From: an uncultured Clostridia bacterium | Lineage (GTDB): Bacteria > Bacillota > Clostridia > Lachnospirales > Cellulosilyticaceae | Assembly (NCBI GenBank): GCA_937921505.1 | Contig: CAKZUB010000045.1 | Span: forward strand, 1 to 36,857 | Length of the DNA: 36,857 nt | Reading direction: 5' to 3' | Part shown: in pieces, positions 33,958 through 36,857 of the stretch | Layout: every line of letters starts with the position of its first letter | How positions within the stretch are numbered: the stretch's first letter is position 1 | Program-made: the position numbers and the translations under genes | The notes under the pieces: generated by a model | What the model saw: only the letters and a program-made list of their open reading frames with translations | Told to the model about the DNA's origin: nothing | The model's database searches: none

Positions 33958-33986
33958 ACTATAACACGTATAGCACGTATCGTCAA
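33958..33986 (-). promoter_or_regulatory. hicAB promoter with direct-repeat operator
   Basis: On the minus strand TTGACG (33981-33986) and TATAGT (33958-33963) are spaced by 17 bp. Between them ATACGTG occurs twice, 9 bp apart (33974-33980 and 33965-33971). Direct repeats in the spacer fit a ribbon-helix-helix repressor such as HicB that blocks RNA polymerase. Confidence 0.75.
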
Positions 33987-34010
33987 TTGAATTTATTAAA
34001 TATTTACATT

Positions 34011-34040
34011 AAAAAAGCACGGATTAGTCCATGCTCTTTT
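34011..34040 (-). terminator. Terminator upstream of hicAB
   Basis: Stem agcacgga / tccatgct (one mismatch, a wobble in one orientation) with a TTAG loop. On the minus strand six Ts follow, so it likely stops transcription entering from the hairpin-rich region. Confidence 0.6.
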
Positions 34041-34400
34041 AAAACGATATTTTTATTAATATATTCTTTAATTATATTATTTAGTATATTTATTATCTAG
34101 ATCAAAACATAGTTTATACAGCTTTGGTCGTATGTATGTAAACATATGACGCTCATGTCACTTTTTTTATTTTTAATCTACTTTTTAATATTTTTATATA
34201 TTAATCAGTTACAATATTAATCTTTTGAAAAAGAAAAAACTAGAGAATAGCCCTTATCTCTAGAAAAATTATACTTTACTTAGCTTTATTCTCATTTCAT
34301 ACTCTTTTAAATCCATGTTTTTTTTCAGTAAGTTATTTAATATTTTTATAACTTACTCGGATATACAATAATTTGAGTTATTGTATATCTTTTTGAGACA
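34041..34400. other. Non-coding hairpin-rich region
   Basis: No gene is supported. It holds a near-palindrome at 34127-34152 (gtcgtatgt/acatatgac), a ctagaga/tctctag hairpin at 34240-34263 with a T6 run on the minus strand, and two adjacent perfect hairpins. These are agtaagttat/ataacttact at 34327-34357 and gatatacaataa/ttattgtatatc at 34360-34389, the latter followed by five Ts on the plus strand. A structured small RNA or remnants of a mobile element are possible. Confidence 0.5.
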
Positions 34401-34405
34401 CGGGC

Positions 34406-34534
34406 TTAAAACAGTATGAAATGCTGTAAAGTCAATTGGATACAGTAAAAAATAGTTTGCACACATGCAGGATACTTATTGATTATCTCTGATGATATAA
34501 ATATCACCCGCCAGTGCCAAGGCAGTTTATCCAT
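34406..34534 (-). CDS. Candidate small ORF, 42 residues
   Basis: Starts at ATG (34532-34534) behind a perfect AGGAGG at 34542-34547, seven bases upstream. It encodes a hydrophobic, Trp/Ile-rich peptide beginning MDKLPWHWRVIFISS. No family recognised. It lies just past the terminator of the DUF1828-like gene, so it would need its own promoter, which I could not identify clearly. The strong ribosome binding site is the only support; it may be a leader peptide, a remnant or chance. Confidence 0.3.
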   Translation of the reverse strand: MDKLPWHWRVIFISSEIINKYPACVQTIFYCIQLTLQHFILF

Positions 34535-34593
34535 AGGCTTACCTCCTATATTCAGTTTATAAATAATACACAACTTATTATATCCGATTTTTA

Positions 34594-34633
34594 AGAAAAA
34601 AAGAAGATAGAAATATCTTCCTTCCTATCTTCT
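34594..34633 (-). terminator. Terminator of the DUF6978/DUF1828-like pair
   Basis: A 9-bp stem (agaagatag at 34602-34610, ctatcttct at 34625-34633). A seven-base T-run follows on the minus strand, just past the stop at 34649. Confidence 0.8.
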
Positions 34634-34648
34634 CTTGAAATGATTCTT

Positions 34649-35410
34649 TTATCCAACCAATATCTCTAAATTTCTATTATCTTCTCTTTCTGACCATAAC
34701 ATAGGTTTAATATTATATGATGTAAACGCTTGAACAAGATCATGATTAACTTTTTGCTTTTCATCATTTAAGAATACTATCATCTTAGATGCTTTTCGCA
34801 CGTGTTTTAAATCTTCCCAACTAAAAATTATATTATCAGTTGTTTGTCGATTGACTACATTCGCTAGCTGCAAGTATCTCTCTGGAGATTTTTTACTTTT
34901 TGAAATAGCAAAATCAATTTTTCTAGGCAATCCACTTTTCCCGACTAATTGTATATCTGGCAAAAACCTAATATCATGTTTTTCTAAATACATTGAAACA
35001 TCCTCGGCAAATAGGCTTGTTACAGTTGCACGAGATGTAAAACACAAATTATTTATATCTAAAATTGCTTGTATAAAAAAGTGCTTTTTTATATAAATAT
35101 CATCTTGGCTACCAGATATAAAAAGTTCATTATCCTTTGATATTTTAACACCATATGAAAGCAATATATTATTTAAAAACTTCTTGCGTTTAGGTGTTGT
35201 AATATCAACTCCAGACATTTGAAGATCACTTAATGTATATCCATCATCAGTAATATAATATTTTCCATTTGACTGAAGCTTTGCATAAAATTGAATACAA
35301 TCGTTATGCCTGTCAACAAAAGGAGTGGTTATTTCTACATATTCACCTACTTGTTTAGTTAATGTATTGTCTTTTAACCAAGAATAATATCCATCTATTA
35401 ACTTTTGCAT
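34649..35410 (-). CDS. DUF1828/DUF1829-like protein
   Basis: 253 residues from MQKLIDGYYSWL at 35410 (AAAGGAG upstream). The N-terminal half (DGYYSWLKDNT...VEITTPFVDRHNDCIQFYAK...YYITDDGYTLSDLQMSGVD) matches DUF1828 and the C-terminal half resembles DUF1829; both are of unknown function and often found in accessory or phage-related loci. It is the second gene after a DUF6978-like gene (34 bp gap, same strand). The pairing recalls a toxin-antitoxin or defence module. Which member acts is not clear from sequence. Confidence 0.72.
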   Translation of the reverse strand: MQKLIDGYYSWLKDNTLTKQVGEYVEITTPFVDRHNDCIQFYAKLQSNGKYYITDDGYTLSDLQMSGVDITTPKRKKFLNNILLSYGVKISKDNELFISGSQDDIYIKKHFFIQAILDINNLCFTSRATVTSLFAEDVSMYLEKHDIRFLPDIQLVGKSGLPRKIDFAISKSKKSPERYLQLANVVNRQTTDNIIFSWEDLKHVRKASKMIVFLNDEKQKVNHDLVQAFTSYNIKPMLWSEREDNRNLEILVG

Positions 35411-35444
35411 ATATACCAACTCCTTTCATGTTTATTTTAATATT

Positions 35445-35897
35445 TTATAAATTAGTAAGCTCTAATTGATATTCAATATGAGGTAATTCTACAACGTTAA
35501 TATATTTTAAGAATTCTTTAAATAGCTCAATCGGGTTATCATTATCTGTTTTGATTACTTTTTCCAGTGGATAAGCCCACCTAACTCCATACCCCTCTTT
35601 ATAAATATGTATATGTGGGCAGTCAATATACTTCCCATCAGGATTTTGATGTCTTGGTCCTATGTTGTCTATTCTAAAAAGGATGGACTTGTCTTGTGTG
35701 TATAATTGTTGACAGCTAATTTTTCTGATTTCGATCTTCCCGCGATTTACTGTAATTTCAAAGGCCTCTCTATTATCGTCAGAAAAGCAAGGGATTACTA
35801 AATTCTTTCCCTTTTTCGGCCATTCAATACAATCTTCTGCTAGGTCTAAGTATTTTTCTAGTTTATGCAGGAGCTCAAATTCTTCTTCAGTAATCAT
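35445..35897 (-). CDS. DUF6978-like protein
   Basis: 150 residues from MITEEEFELLHK at 35897; AAAGGA lies nine bases upstream, whereas the Met three codons earlier overlaps it. The pattern NRGKIEIRK...ILFRIDNIGPRHQNPDGKYIDCPHIHIYKEGYGVRWAYPL matches DUF6978 family proteins as I recall them. The conserved PHIHIYKEGYG stretch with two histidines could form an active or binding site. It is the first gene of the pair with the DUF1828-like gene. Its promoter region shares 16 of 18 bases with that of hicAB. Function unknown. Confidence 0.7.
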   Translation of the reverse strand: MITEEEFELLHKLEKYLDLAEDCIEWPKKGKNLVIPCFSDDNREAFEITVNRGKIEIRKISCQQLYTQDKSILFRIDNIGPRHQNPDGKYIDCPHIHIYKEGYGVRWAYPLEKVIKTDNDNPIELFKEFLKYINVVELPHIEYQLELTNL

Positions 35898-35939
35898 TGA
35901 ACTCATTCCTTTTCATTAATTAATTTAATATTTTATATA

Positions 35940-35957
35940 TTAATTATAACACCTATA
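35940..35957 (-). promoter_or_regulatory. Promoter segment shared with hicAB
   Basis: ttaattataacacctata matches the hicAB promoter segment ttaactataacacgtata (33955-33972) at 16 of 18 positions. It includes a minus-strand TATAAT (35943-35948), at the spot where hicAB has TATAGT. Confidence 0.55.
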
Positions 35958-36103
35958 TAAAAATATGAAATATATTTTTTAAATTTTTATTTGCAACTAA
36001 GGTTACTACATAATAAAATTCGCTTTTACAGGAAAAAACAAGTAATAAGCCCTAAATCATATCCTTGAAACAATATTTCTTTTATTATCTTTACATTATC
36101 AAT

Positions 36104-36634
36104 TTATCCTAGCGATTTGAAAAAATAAGGAATTAGTAGTGATAATACAAATAAGATTATACTGAAGTCTCTTGAATTATTTTGATCTTCAAATGACCTT
36201 TCTTCGTTCTCAGTAAGCATTTCTTTTATAGTTTCAAGTATATCTTTACTTTGTGCAATATCATTTACTATTTGTGATACTTTATCCTCTAAATATTGTA
36301 TATTTTCTTGATTTGAATCTTGATATAACGCTGTTATGTTGCTCTTATCTATTATTCTTTCTAACTTATCTTCGGAAATATTTACTTGAAAGACTGCTGC
36401 GGTTTGTTGCAATATAGATCTCATATTATTAGCTTGGCTTAAATATAAAAGCATTTCTTTAATGTTTATATCTCCGTGTTCTATTTTCATGTGTACAGTC
36501 TGTATATATGTATTTAGTATGTCAGCAACTATTGATGTAGTCCCTTTTTCTTGAATTAATCGCAATGTACTCTTTAAGTTATCTGCATTAAAATTTTCAC
36601 CAAAATTAATTTTAATACTTAAATCATTATCCAT
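36104..36634 (-). CDS. Uncharacterised protein with C-terminal membrane anchor
   Basis: 176 residues, family not recognised. A mostly helical soluble part (about 10-150), with a possible coiled coil around NIQYLEDKVSQIVNDIAQSKDILETIKEML, is followed by an 18-residue hydrophobic segment (FSIILFVLSLLIPYFFKSL, about 157-175) at the very end, so it is probably tail-anchored with the bulk in the cytosol. GGGGGG sits ahead of the ATG as a strong ribosome binding site. A clear promoter lies 50 bp upstream. It is at the edge of the accessory region. Confidence 0.75.
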   Translation of the reverse strand: MDNDLSIKINFGENFNADNLKSTLRLIQEKGTTSIVADILNTYIQTVHMKIEHGDINIKEMLLYLSQANNMRSILQQTAAVFQVNISEDKLERIIDKSNITALYQDSNQENIQYLEDKVSQIVNDIAQSKDILETIKEMLTENEERSFEDQNNSRDFSIILFVLSLLIPYFFKSLG

Positions 36635-36685
36635 AAGTATGCCCCCCTGGAATTAAAGTTATGTCAAACGACTATTTATCTTAAT

Positions 36686-36714
36686 ATTATAACTTTAATT
36701 ACATTTATTGTCTA
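36686..36714 (-). promoter_or_regulatory. Promoter of the tail-anchored protein gene
   Basis: On the minus strand TAGACA (36709-36714) and TATAAT (36686-36691) are spaced by exactly 17 bp, 52 bp ahead of the ATG. The remaining bases to 36857 show no gene. Confidence 0.7.
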
Positions 36715-36857
36715 TTTATATAGAGAAACCACTTTAGACACATAAATATACTGTAATAAGTTAGAAAATAACTAGGCCTACTTTCATCAAATCTACCTCC
36801 TAAATCCTAGATTTAAAATAGTAATTTCTGGGATTAATTATAGACATAATAAGCTGT

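Noticed and set aside
36720..36745. Another tagagaaac stretch like the leader element
   Set aside because: Similarity stops after about a dozen bases and no paired arm follows.

Overview
This window is an AT-rich chromosomal stretch from a Gram-positive, low-GC bacterium. A member of the Clostridia, probably Lachnospirales or a relative, fits best. The signs are strong AGGAGG-type ribosome binding sites, many T-tailed hairpin terminators, a valine T-box in front of valS, an S1-domain ribosomal protein of the Firmicutes type, a giant CoA-dehydratase-activase-like protein typical of anaerobes, and two ABC-F ATPases. The genus cannot be fixed from the sequence alone.

Layout. 1-2950: argGH operon with ArgR-like operators upstream. 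2950-5840: glycogen branching enzyme glgB and a small unknown gene on the minus strand. 6104-7462: an unknown helical protein. 7530-10328: P2A calcium-type ATPase. 10481-14692: 1403-residue two-domain activase-like protein. 14955-18078: a valine T-box controlling a small membrane protein and valS. 18129-20591: a coiled-coil membrane protein and a four-S1-domain protein. 20859-22223: sodium-dependent NSS transporter. 22244-27366: two ABC-F proteins flanking two small genes. 27655-29441: a DUF3810 putative metalloprotease and two cysteine-cluster proteins. 29579-31639: an ABC importer (lipoprotein, permease) whose ATPase gene survives only as a 3' stub.

From about 31640 to the end the character changes to an accessory region. 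It holds two tandem paralogous secreted proteins, a HicAB toxin-antitoxin pair with a readable operator, a 14-bp tandem repeat, roughly 700 bp of hairpin-rich DNA with one candidate tiny ORF, a DUF6978-like/DUF1828-like gene pair whose promoter shares 16 of 18 bases with the hicAB promoter, and a tail-anchored unknown protein.

The observation most likely to be new is a pair of matching leader elements of about 110 bp. One lies at 5968-6078 in front of the unknown gene at 6104. The other is on the minus strand at 19301-19409 in front of the unknown gene at 18129-19262. Both sit in the same orientation just upstream of the start codon and share two inverted-repeat stems in the same order. They differ by two compensatory base pairs in one stem. 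This looks like a shared cis-regulatory RNA or operator joining two uncharacterised genes into one regulon.
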